Shown here: in pieces, positions 50,401-60,555 of the stretch | Layout: every line of letters starts with the position of its first letter | How positions within the stretch are numbered: position 1 is the stretch's first letter | Assembly: GCA_944989445.1 (NCBI GenBank) | Contig: CALYLW010000017.1 | Coordinates: forward strand, 568,001 to 632,000 | Length of the DNA: 64,000 bases | Reading direction: 5' to 3' | Origin: Ampullaceana balthica | Taxonomy: Eukaryota > Mollusca > Gastropoda > Lymnaeidae | The notes under the pieces: model-generated | What the model saw: only the letters and a program-made list of their open reading frames with translations | Told to the model about the DNA's origin: nothing | The model's database searches: none | Program-made: the position numbers and the translations under genes

Positions 50401-52180
50401 TTGTTTTGTTGTTTTTGTTGTTGTTTTGTTTTTGTTGTTTTGTTGCTGTTGCTGTTTCTGTTGTTGTTTTTGTCGTTGATGCTGTTGTTGTTTTTGTTGT
50501 TGTTGCTGTTGTTGTTAAACCCGGGAGAAGCCGGGTACTTGCCCCTAGTAATATATATATATATATATATCTTTTATACATATAAGACGCATTTGTTGTC
50601 TGTCTGGTTGTCTGTCTGTTCCCTAATAACTCAAGATCCAGACAACCAAATAACGTGAAATTTGGTACACGTACACAAAATTATACCGGAAAGGTTATTA
50701 AACAGGTTTCGTTCCATATATATAAGAAACTGGGGGCCGGGAGCCCAAAATGTAATTTTTCCTTATATGAGCTATATAAAAATAAAAATTATTGAAAACT
50801 AGGGGCAAGTACCCGGCTCCCGCCCGGGTTTAACAACAACAGCAACAAAACAAAAACAACAAAAACAACAACAAAACAACAAAAACAAAACAACAACAAA
50901 AACAACAAAACAACAAAAACAAAACAACAACAAAAACAACAAAAACAACAACAAAACAACAAAAACAAAACAACAACAAAAACAACAACAAAAACAAAAC
51001 AACAACAAAACAACAACTACAACAACAACAACAAAACAACAACTACAACAACAGCAACAACAACAAAGCAACAAAAACAAAACAACAAATACAACAGCAA
51101 CAACAACAAAGCAACAACAACATGAAGGACATTGTCGTCGCAGGGCAAGGGATGTGGACAACAACAACAACAGCAAAAACAACACAAAAGCAACAACAGC
51201 AACAACAACAGCAACAACAACAAAAACAACAACAGCAACAACAACAAAAACAAAACAACAACAAAAACATCAACAACAAAACAACAACAAAACAACAACT
51301 ACAACAACAACAGCAACAACAACAGCAACAAAACAACAACTACAACAACAAAAGCAACAACAACAAAGCAACAACAAAAAAAATTATTTTATGGCGATAA
51401 TCGCCTTCTTGTTAATCTCGACACCAAAATGTTTATTAATTTGCGTCATTATTTTACGTCTTAATTTTCAATAATTTTTATTTTATATAGCTCATATAGG
51501 GAAAAACTACATTTTGGGCCCCCGGGCCCCAGTATCTTATATATATGGAACGAAACCTGTTTAATAACCTTTCCGGTATAATTTTGTGTACGTGTACCAA
51601 ATTTCACGTTATTTGGTTGTCTGGATCTTGAGTTATTAGGGAACAGACAGACAACAAATGCGTCTTATATATATATAGAAGATTAAGACGTAAAATAATG
51701 ACGCAAAATAATAAACATTTTGGTGTCGAGATTAACAAGAAGGCGACATTCGCCATAAAATAATTGTTTTGTTGTTGTTGCTGTGTTGTTGTTGCTTTTG
51801 TTGTTGTAGTTGTTGTTTTGTTGTTGTTGCTTTGTTGTTGTTGCTGTTGTTGTTGTAGTTGTTGTTTTTGTTGTTGTTTTGTTTTTGTTGTTGTTGCAGT
51901 TGTTGTTGTTTTTGTTGTTGTTGCAGTTTTTGTTGCTGTTGCTGTTATTGTTTTTGTGTTATTTTTGCTGTTGTTGTTGTCCACATTCCTTGCCCTGCGA
52001 CGACAATGTCCTTCATGTTGTTGTTGCTGTTGTTGTTTTGTTGTTGTTGCTTTGTTGTTGTTGTTTTGTTGTTGTTTTTGCTGTTGTTTTGTTTTTGTTG
52101 TTTTGTTGTTGATTTTGTTGTTTTTGTTGTTGTTTTTGTTGCTGTTGTTGTTAAACCCGGGAAAATCCGGGTACTTGCCC

Positions 52181-52232
<52 letters not shown>

Positions 52233-53351
52233 GTTATATACAGTTATTTTTTCCCCGCAAAACGCACCGGGACGGCGTTCCGGCACCTTTTTTCCCACAT
52301 ACTTATTTTTATAACAACCTGGAATGCTTTTTCACGTTGCCTTCTGGTACCTTTTTTCATGCGTTCCGGTTAATTTTTTAAAGAAAAAAAAGCATTGTAT
52401 AATATATGTGTATATACACATACACACACACACACACACAAACACACGCACGTACACGTAGCCAATATAAATGTTCATACCTTATCAATTAACTTCAAAG
52501 TATTTATTTTTAAATTAGATTTTTCAGCTTGGCTAATTTCGTCCCACCGATATCTGTGAACAGAACATGATTATGTCATTAGTAAACTTTTTAACAATTA
52601 ATCACAAATAATCTCTAATCATTCCACTCTCCAACTCTTTCATTTAATTTAATCCATGCCTTATAAACAACACCATAAGCCATGGGGATTCAATTAAAAA
52701 GAAGAAGGAAAAAAAAAGAAGAAAAAAACCTTACTTGATATATTGTTCAACAATTTGTAATCCAAAATGTCGAACATATACAGAATTTTCTTTTTGGGCA
52801 AGATGAAATCCGTACTGGGAGGAACCTTTAAAATTTTCTTTAAACTTTTCACAAATCTGGAAACATTCTACAATGTATTAAATATGTGGCCATGGCACAA
52901 TTTAATTCATGCTTACTTAAATTTTTTGAATATGGCTGTAGGTAACAAGCATGTTTCTCTACCCTGGTCATTTCAAACTACACCTTTATTAACTTTTTTT
53001 CAACGACATTCTAGTGTAGTACATACTGAGATGCGAGACTGTATTTTGAAATAAATTTTAGTATAATAGGCTAACTTCTGGGCCTACTTTCCGTTGAAAT
53101 GACTTAAGTCAAAGTGAAGTATAAGACTTGATTTAATTTAAAAAAAAATAATTTGTGTAAGTTGAGTCATTTAAATTAATATAATTATTTATTATTTCAC
53201 TTATGTGACTTTAAAATCTTATCAATATAATATTTTCAAACTCATTAATATTTACTTTATGGGCTGACTGACGATTTTCGTTATTTGCAAGAGGATTCAT
53301 AACAGTTTCCACGGCTGAACTCAACGCCTGGATTGTTTCAGGCTCAACCAT
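44480..53351 (-). CDS. Partial tandem copy of exportin-5, exons 1-9 (gene fragment or pseudogene)
   Basis: Nine segments match XPO5 exons 1-9 in order and strand: 53256-53351, 52735-52856, 52481-52553, 47472-47609, 46512-46694, 45986-46177, 45563-45639, 44721-44820, 44480-44563. Each except exon 1 has the same length as its parent exon. Together they give 1065 nt (355 codons) without a stop, and the phases match. Splice sites are kept; the exon-5 copy uses a GC donor (CAG|GCAAGG). Identity by exon, counted by eye, ranges from about 61% (exon 9) to 94% (exon 8), and is about 75% in exons 2, 4 and 5. The KREWPQ motif is KTEEPQ here. The parental ATG is ACG in this copy; the start is either the ATG at 53351 or an in-frame ATG at 53435. 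No exon 10 copy exists before intact XPO5. It could be a pseudogene, a short protein, or alternative 5' exons for XPO5. Confidence 0.8.
45264..45519. mobile_element. MITE with GGGGCCGTCCATAAAGTACG ends, copy 1
   Basis: Long inverted ends: left GGGGGTCGTCCATAAAGTAC, right complement GGGGCCGTCCATAAAGTAC, followed by CGTCA on both. The interior has C-rich runs and 'gacgtcaca'. It sits between duplicated exons 7 and 8 of the exportin-5 copy. A related element is at 56873-57276. It is PIF/Harbinger-like at best guess. Confidence 0.8.
48627..48810. repeat. Degenerate TTTTGTCGTTTTGTCAC minisatellite
   Basis: About fifteen short units of the form 'gtcgttttgtca' with variable spacing lie just left of the first Helitron. 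The reading frame over it is an artefact of the repeat. Confidence 0.75.
48823..49692 (+). mobile_element. Non-autonomous Helitron A, (TTG)n core
   Basis: Begins TCTCTATATATATAAG after an A and ends CTAG before a T. The 3' end has a hairpin (ACCCGG gagaag CCGGGT) 9 bases before CTAG. The 5' 310 bp is unique-looking sequence shared with B, C and D (GTCTGTCTGTTCCC, CAAATAACGTGAAATTTGG). It is followed by about 520 bp of TTG-rich repeat with an island 'ccttgccctgcgacg'. No protein is encoded; the long frames here are poly-Val/Leu/Cys artefacts. Confidence 0.88.
49705..50548 (+). mobile_element. Non-autonomous Helitron B
   Basis: Head-to-tail with Helitron A, separated by 12 AT-rich bases. It begins TCTCTATATATATAAG after an A and ends at the same hairpin plus CTAG, followed by T. 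The 5' 300 bp is nearly identical to A. The TTG-rich core is about 500 bp and contains the same conserved island at about 50292-50330. Confidence 0.88.
50570..52184 (+). mobile_element. Non-autonomous Helitron C, split by Helitron D
   Basis: The third head-to-tail copy. Its left part is 50570-50798 and its right part 51683-52184; joined they give about 731 bp in the same order as A and B. It starts TCTTTTATACATATAAG after an A and ends with a hairpin (ACCCGG gaaaat CCGGGT) and CTAA before a T. The break at 50798/51683 is the insertion site of element D. Confidence 0.88.
50799..51682 (-). mobile_element. Non-autonomous Helitron D, nested in C
   Basis: Same family on the opposite strand. On the minus strand it begins TCTTCTATATATATATAAG at 51682 and ends with a hairpin (ACCCGG gcgggag CCGGGT) and CTAG at 50799. 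It sits exactly between an A (50798) and a T (51683) of element C with no target duplication, as Helitron insertion predicts. The rest of C continues on both sides without loss. Confidence 0.92.
52182..52229. repeat. (AT)n microsatellite
   Basis: An uninterrupted AT dinucleotide run directly follows the 3' end of Helitron C. A second simple repeat, (AC)n with TA, lies at about 52400-52460. Confidence 0.9.
52245..52396. mobile_element. MITE fragment related to 43186-43320
   Basis: Contains 'ggcgttccggcacc' and 'gcgttccggttaattttt', and ends 'aaagaaaaaaaagcattg', the complement of the end seen at 43186. It is diverged and incomplete. Confidence 0.4.
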
Positions 53352-53439
53352 TGTTAATGTTGAATTTGTTGGGATCAGAAATGGCCTCAACACTATCTCT
53401 ATCACTATGGCGTGTTCCGACAGATGCACCAGCAATTAC

Positions 53440-56030
53440 GTTGACAAGAAAAGGTTTTAGGGTACATATGTTTTGCAAGCGATGGTTCAAAGTCAACTCC
53501 CCTATATAAATATAACTTTGCATTACCTCGTATTTTATCTCTGTAAAAGCAGGGGTCTCTAGTCCCCACCCCCCAAGCCAACAAACGGACGATAAAAACC
53601 GGAAGTTATGTGTTTTATAGAAACAACCCGCTAAAAATATACAAAATAGGTATTCTCTAACGAACCAAGGCTAAGTAAATTATAGAAAAAATACATGTAG
53701 ACTATACATTTCATTTGCAAGAAAAAATAATTTTGATTTTGTACAATTATCATTCTAAAAGATGTTTCTATTAATTTTTTTTCTATATGATTTCAATAAT
53801 AAAATAGCATTAGTAATGTTTATACAAATCAGCAACTGCGCTATGGAAAAATTCATACGATACACGTACTTAAAAAAATTATACTTTTTACCGGCGTAAG
53901 CGAGTGTCTGAATCCCTTGCATTTAAAATAAATATGTTAAAGATTTAACGGCTGCCCCTCAGTTCATTCAAGTGTTTTGATATATGTGATCAATCAAGAC
54001 AGAATTACGTTTTTTTCTTTTTAGTTATCCATTTAAAAAAGAATCCTTTTCATATGTTCTATGAATGGAAGTGAGTTGTGTGTTTGTGTGCGTGCGCGTG
54101 TGCGTGCGTGCGTGGGTGCGTGCATGCGTGCTCAGCTGCACCTATCCATTTCTTGAAATTATTACATTTGTAACCAATACTGCAGTCCGAACATATGCTA
54201 TTATTGTAAACTATTGATCTCGATGAACATTACACACATCAGTCCTACTCTGCTTACGAGTAAACGCGGGTTTTCCTATGAATGCTTCAACAGGCACCAT
54301 TTGATGAGCCCAGATTATCATTTAATCACAATAATACTGTGCCGGGGGCTGGGGCATGAATAATATGATTTGAGTATAATCCCCACTGACGGATTCATCT
54401 CTTATCGCATAACTTCTCACCATTAACATTCACTAACTTCAGCCTTGATGTTCCACAACTTCTCTCATTTGCCCAACACTACTCTTTCCTCTCAGCCTGG
54501 CTCACAATTTATCGACAGAAGGGGTTTCTTTTCATTATTTTTAAAAGACTCCCTTCCTATTTAAGCGTGATGTTCGTTTGATCTGCGTCCGATCTTTCGC
54601 TCATTGGATTCCATAGTCCTCGAAATGATTTACTGTCACCCTGTTTCTGCTCACGAAAGTAGGCTCGAGAGAGAAAACTGTGTATGGGAGGGTGTGTTAA
54701 CTTAACAGTGATGTATCTAGTGTTGGATGAGGGGTGCTTGGCATTAGGGATATGAATAATAATTTTTTTGTTTAGTCTAGTAAACAGACTCGTCTGTATA
54801 GTCTGTTGTTGTAATGTAGTGAAATTCACCCTGTCCTATGATTGATACATAATTGAATTTGAGATGTTAAGGATATTTTCAAATGAGACTATAGCCATTA
54901 TAATAATTCATTTTGTTTTTTAATTTGGAAAATTGATAAAGTTTTTTTCCGCAAACACAGGAAACTATGTGATCATGCGTTTTGAATAATGTACAGAGTT
55001 TGTCAAAACATTATTAATAATTATTTTTATTTAGCAATCCTCAACATTTTCAATTTCCAAAAAAAGCGCCACCAAATAGTTTCACCGTCGAAGAAAGATG
55101 TAGGTGTTGGTATTGGGCGAATATAAAATATCACTTTCAAAAGTTTATTGAAAGGGATGTCATTCCAATAACTCTTTTAAAACTAGCAGACTATATACAA
55201 GTTATTTTGTTTATTATCTAAAATCTAAAATATTCTAAAATCTATATTTCAATCTAAGCTAATTTTTTAAATGTGAACGTTTGATTTTCATTTGATATGC
55301 TTAAGTTTGCTTAGTATGAATTACAAAACATTTAAGTATTAACTAACGCCAGGCCATCGAAAGTGAAAATATGTTTTGTTTATTAATATAAAATTGCGAT
55401 TCGCCAGAATAGGTGTCTACACGCAGTGTCTATAAATTCAACAGAACGCATGTTCACCAGAATTCAATTTAAAATGATAAATTTAACTCTTACTTAAACA
55501 GTTTCCAATTTCTAAAAAATTACGTTGATTTCTAAATTGTATTAAAACACACATTTAAAAAATGTTCAAATTAAACTGAAAGCTGTAGAAATCTTTACCT
55601 ATATTTATTGAGTACAACTGGTTCAGGCCCAGCAGGCGTAGGCCTGGGAAATCATATTTATTAAGTACATACGAAAATCGCAGTCAGTGCATTCTCTCAT
55701 TAGAAACAAAATGTGAGCTTACAGAAAAAAAAGTTTGATGATAAAACTGTGAGGGTAATACAATAAGACACATAAAAGGCAAGTTTTTCACCCATCCCCC
55801 ACTACGATAATTTTTTGAGCACAATTTTTTGACCTAAACGTTCTTATACAAGTAGGCAACGGAAAACACTTGTCCCCACGGGCCACGAAAAGTTATTTTA
55901 GTCTTATCATGTGACATTTTTTTTGGAACCATTGACGCTTACGTTTAAAACTTCAATACTTTTGGGAACTTTGAAGTAGTTTACCTGCTGGTTTTATTTC
56001 AAATACCCTATTGAAAAAATTTATACATTA
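53440..56030. other. Intergenic DNA, no gene seen
   Basis: AT-rich sequence follows the start of the exportin-5 copy. It contains a GT/GC-alternating microsatellite at about 54070-54135 and short accidental frames only. No exon, RNA gene or complete transposon was recognised. Any promoter of the duplicated exportin-5 segment would lie at its left edge. Confidence 0.45.
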
Positions 56031-56046
56031 AAGCTATGCAGTAGTT

Positions 56047-56425
56047 CTTCTTCTTCTTCTTTGTTCTCAATTTTGAGTTGAGTTTTGCGTGCCGACGAGT
56101 TTTGCGCCAATTGGCCCGTGGTCTCCGACTTCAGCCTGCTGTTTTATCTGGATGTGCTTCCATAGCCTTTGGTCAGCCAAGACCATCTGCAAGGCAGCAG
56201 TTGATTTCGGCAAGTGATGCAGCGTTCACAGGCCACGGCTATAAGGGTTCCACGCATTACCCAGCCGCCTTTTATTTCCCTAACTAGTGTTAGGTACCCA
56301 CTCGAAGCTGGGTGGACTCGGGGACGCCCTAGGCCCCGGGAACAGATCCTTGGCTTGCCATGGATTCGAACCCGTGACCATCGGTACGCCAGTCGAGCGC
56401 GCTGCCACTTCGACCACCGTATCCC
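56047..56425 (-). mobile_element. tRNA-derived SINE, copy 2, with 13-bp target duplication
   Basis: Flanked by a perfect duplication, ctatgcagtagtt, at 56034-56046 and 56426-56438. On the minus strand it starts with a tRNA-like head: A-box TGGTCGAAGTGG and B-box GGTTCGAATCC (56362-56372). A central domain is shared with 28690-28905, and the tail ends in (GAA)n. The 3' half differs from copy 1. It is a retroposed RNA polymerase III element; the two short frames over it are not genes. Confidence 0.93.
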
Positions 56426-56872
56426 CTATGCAGTAGTTGAAAACATCAATTTTTGTTCTGATATTTTACTGATGTACCATTGTTTATATGAAGGCAAACG
56501 GTAAGTTAAGATACCCATTGACCCTAATCAATTTTAACCAAACCACCAATGCAAGAACAAATGGTTCACGTAATCAACAAGTGTTTAAACTAATATAAGC
56601 GTGACCACCGAACACAATAAAAATTAGGCAAACATAATAAAACACTAAATTAACATTTTATTTCCAAAACAGTAGAAACATTATAGTTTATTTTGAACTA
56701 TGTAGCGTAAATTCATCATAAAATATGTGCGTTCGTATTTAAAAGAAGAATACATACGTTTGTTTTAGGCTAATTTGGCACGCGAGCTGATGGAGTGTTG
56801 ACTTAAACATATTTATAAATTGGAATAACAAGATGAATTAGTGATTTATATTAATGGCCTTAAATTGTATTA

Positions 56873-57276
56873 GGGGCCGGCCATAAACGACGCCACGACG
56901 ATTTTGGCCGATTTTTCGACCCCCTACCCCCTCGTCACATGTCGACACAAAAAAAGTTACCCCCCCCCCTCTAATATGACATCACAAAGCTTTTCCCCCT
57001 CCCCTAAAAGCAGTATTTCCTATTTGAAAATGAGCATCTTTCAAATCACTCTAAGTTTTTATTTAATGTGAGGCAGCACTCTAATAATTTACCACGCGTG
57101 AAGCCATTTAAAACGTCATTTAATAAATTGTAAACCATCAAATATTTAAAGTTGCACATTTCGATGTGACGTCACAATTCTATAACACCCCCTCCCCCTC
57201 GTCACACATCGTCACAAATGTATGACCCCTAACCCCCACTTTTTGTAGGTGCTTGACGTCATTTATGGACGGCCCC
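56873..57276. mobile_element. MITE with GGGGCCG-CCATAAA ends, copy 2 (PIF/Harbinger-like)
   Basis: Inverted ends: left GGGGCCGGCCATAAACGACG, right complement GGGGCCGTCCATAAATGACG. Flanks are TTA on both sides, as for PIF/Harbinger elements. C-rich runs and 'gacgtcaca' are shared with 45264-45519. No transposase is present. Confidence 0.85.
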
Positions 57277-57279
57277 TTA

Positions 57280-58033
57280 AAATATATATTAATTTTTCGT
57301 CGATGGATAACAAACATATACGTTTGACTGCAGGGCTTCCTTTTAAAAAATGACGCGTTTAAATTGTAAGTTTGACTTCGGCAAATATTATTATCACTGT
57401 GTCACTGGTTGAAGATCCAAGAAACACATTTTAGTGGCTTATAAACTTATAGAATAAAATGATCTTGCTCTGTGTATAACGCTAGAATGGCTTAATAACT
57501 GGAATAAAACAACATAATACTATGTTGCTTAAAAATATTGAAGCTAATATTTTGAAGGAAAACAGCTTTGATTTAGTGAACACATCTCCATCTAATTAGA
57601 TAATGTAATCATGAATATTCAGCTTAAGACATTTTTTTCATAAACGCAAATGAAACCTTTTTTTACTTAACGTAATATGCATTCAAAGGTTAAGTTGATA
57701 TTTTAATTTTTTTTTAAAATATACAAGCAGAGAATATTTGTGACTCGGATCATTGTAAAATATGGTACACTTTTTTGATAAATTAATGACAAAGTGATTT
57801 TCATAAATTTCTTGAGCATACTTTATTTCAAAAATTCTTAATATTTATTCTTACTTAATAAAAATCTATGGTGATAAAATGTAGATGTTACAATATATTA
57901 TTAAAAATAAACGATAACAAACACACACACGCGCTCACACACACACACACATAAACACACACACACAAACAAAGACACAAAATAGTATACACACACGCAC
58001 GCACGCACACACGCATACACACACACACATATA

Positions 58034-58070
<37 letters not shown>

Positions 58071-58600
58071 TTACTTGTTATAATTAAATCTAGTTATGCA
58101 TGTATGAATAAAGCGTATAGATTGATAAGATACAAAATATAATTACAACATGATATACTAAAATACTTTGTAAAATTATGAATTTATTTATTTATTATGT
58201 TTTGGGGTAAAAAATTGAGATTACAAAAGCAATATATAAGTATGACTATGATGGAATAGTTAGACATGATGAGCTACTTTAAATTTAGACTTTTAATTAA
58301 TCATTTTAATAATAATTACACATAATTAATTTGCTTTTATAATCAAACGTTTTGTTAACATTGATAAAAATATAGGTAAGGAATACAAGTTTAATCATCG
58401 ACCTTTAACAAAACGACGGTACTTCTAAAATTAAACTGTTATTTTTCAATTTTGTTGGATTATGTGTCATTTAACCGATATACCCATAACCACTATTATA
58501 TAACTTTTTAAAGATAGCAGGGTAGATTCTATATGTACCGGAAAATGGTATTTTTTAAAATACATTTTATGTTATTTTTTAACATTTAAACTTTCAGAAA
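57280..58600. other. Intergenic DNA downstream of the carboxylesterase, with simple repeats
   Basis: Compound (AC)n and (AT)n microsatellites lie at about 57920-58070; the rest is AT-rich. The carboxylesterase 3' untranslated region must run into the right edge of this stretch, but I cannot fix its end. Confidence 0.5.
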
Positions 58601-58618
58601 GTATAAAGCTTTGAATAG

Positions 58619-60555
58619 TTAAAGTTCAGTATGGTGATCCTTCGGTTCTTGTGATGCCCAAGATGGAAGATCTTTCTCCCACAGTTCTCGAACATCTCTC
58701 TTCAAGTTCTTCTGAATAGATGGTCTTGTGTTAAAATCCAAATAATAACCGGCATGGAGGTCATAGTTCGGCCATCCAGCGGGTATTTTATTCCCAAGAG
58801 ATACTTCTGGGTTGCTGATGAAACAATAAATGGAAAATAATTGAACCTTTTCCAAAGTGTTTTTGTGACAATTCAAAATTTTTAATATAAATTATTACCA
58901 TAATTTAAAATACACAATTCTCTGTGTAGGTAGGGTTAATTGTAAAATTTAATTGTTGATCTATTTTTTTTCTTCATAAAGATATTAGGTATTAATTATT
59001 GAAGGAAAGCTTAAATATCAATACATTTCAAAGGTGTGAAAACCATCTAAATGAAGGTAATGTGCGTTAAAATAATCTTCTGATTAAATGACTGTAAAGA
59101 TTTGTCTTAATACATTTTATTTTTAAAGAAAATTCAATTTTTCATAATGTTTAAGAAAACGATTTATTGAAGCTGTGTTAAAATAATGGAAAGCAATACA
59201 ATAAATAACTATAAGAATAGTACGAATTGAAAAATCTTACCCAGTTTTTATGAATGACGCTATAGTATCAGAGAAAATCCGCCTCAATCTAAAATCATCT
59301 TCTTCAAATACACCAGTTGCCCCAGGAGCCATGAGCTGAAGTAAGAAATTTGCACCAGGACCCAAATCAAACCAGTAAGGCAGATCAAAGCCATGAATAA
59401 GGCCTTTAATGTTACCTGTCATGTACTGGGGATAGTGGTTGAAATAGAGGAGCCATGACTCGGCATTTCTGCTTCTTGCAACAGTGTTGAGCAGGTCAAA
59501 CGTAGGAATAATGAAATTAGCATCAGCGATAAGCTCCAGAACATCATAGGGCGAGAGATTTCTAGCTTGGTACCAGTCTCTAAGTCTCTTAACCAATGTT
59601 GGCGGTGTTCTTTCCAGTCGCAGTCTATCAGCAATCACTTCCTCAGCAACAGTATGAAGATACTGCTGCCATCTATTTAGCTTCTCATCCTCGGAAAGTG
59701 TGGCGTTATTAAAAATAAAGGCTTTAGTAAGAAACAAAAATGTACCATGTATTGTTGTTTCTTGGTTAGTGAGACCAAAGAGATATTTTCTTTTGTAAAA
59801 CCCAATTTGTTCCAAGTACTGTTCATCTTTGATGAGGTCAAATGGAGATTTGGGTAGGAACTCACCATCTCCCCAGGGATGAAACCATGTTCTAGAAGTA
59901 GCAATGATCGGAAAGACAGCGAAATCAGAGAGTTGGCGTGAACGAAGACACTGAATAACTTCTTTTCCTATTGTAATCGCATCTTTGTCAAGACAATTAA
60001 CAAATATTGCTATAGCGTGGGCAGCCTCTTTGTTTACGTTGTTTACTGCAAACAGGGACGTGGCTGTTCCACTGCTAGAGTAAGCTTTAGTGAACAAATC
60101 TTTTGTGACCGGACTCAAAGTAAGTAAAGATACAGACGACCCCCCTGCAGATTCTCCTGCTATTGTTATGTCGCTTGGGTCTCCTCCAAATGCGGCGATG
60201 TTGTTTTTGACCCACTTAAGAGCAAGGGCTTGGTCCCAAAGGCCATAGTTTCCAGGAGCATTCTCGTCTTCTGTGGTAAGGAACCCCAGAAAGCCAATGC
60301 GGTACTGGATGGTCACAAAAACAAAATCCTGTTCTGTGACAAAACTTCCAGGGTTGTACATGAAAGTTGAACCAAATAAAAAACCACCACCGTGAATAAA
60401 TATGACGACTTTCTTTTGTGTTTGTAGTTTCTGATTTATTTCTTTGGCAAATACGTTTAGAAATAAGCAGTCCTCTGACATGACCTCTGTGGGTAATAGA
60501 AATTGTTGGTCTTGGATGCAAGAATTTCCTTGATGAGTTGCATCAATAACTTCAG
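58619..60555 (-). CDS. Type-B carboxylesterase, last two exons (N-terminus not found)
   Basis: Alpha/beta hydrolase of the carboxylesterase/cholinesterase family, which cleaves carboxylic esters. Exon 59241-60555 (437 codons) begins at an acceptor (ttctttacag) with two bases of a split codon and ends at donor GG|GTAAGA. The last exon, 58619-58814, adds 64 residues and a TAA stop. Family motifs occur in order: EDCLFLNVF, HGGGF (oxyanion hole), GNYGLWDQ, GESAGG with the nucleophile Ser codon at 60150-60152, the acid in TNQET, and the His in IHGFDLPYWF. The full triad is therefore present. In most relatives the acidic Glu is followed by Gly; here it is Thr. About 60-90 N-terminal residues (signal peptide and the GIPYA region) are missing. 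Their exon was not recognised up to 64000 and is probably beyond the edge. No C-terminal anchor or tetramerisation tail is visible, so acetylcholinesterase is unlikely. Confidence 0.93.

Noticed and set aside
49039..52381. Many long frames encoding poly-Gln/Asn/Thr or poly-Val/Leu/Cys
   Set aside because: They are the six-frame reading of TTG/CAA-rich Helitron cores, which contain no stops; there are no splice sites, conserved domains or unique coding sequence.
56341..56428. A functional tRNA gene
   Set aside because: A- and B-boxes are present, but the sequence continues into a SINE body with a 13-bp target duplication and does not fold as a complete tRNA.
56078..56504. Two plus frames of 69 and 96 codons
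   Set aside because: Both lie over the antisense strand of the SINE at 56047-56425.
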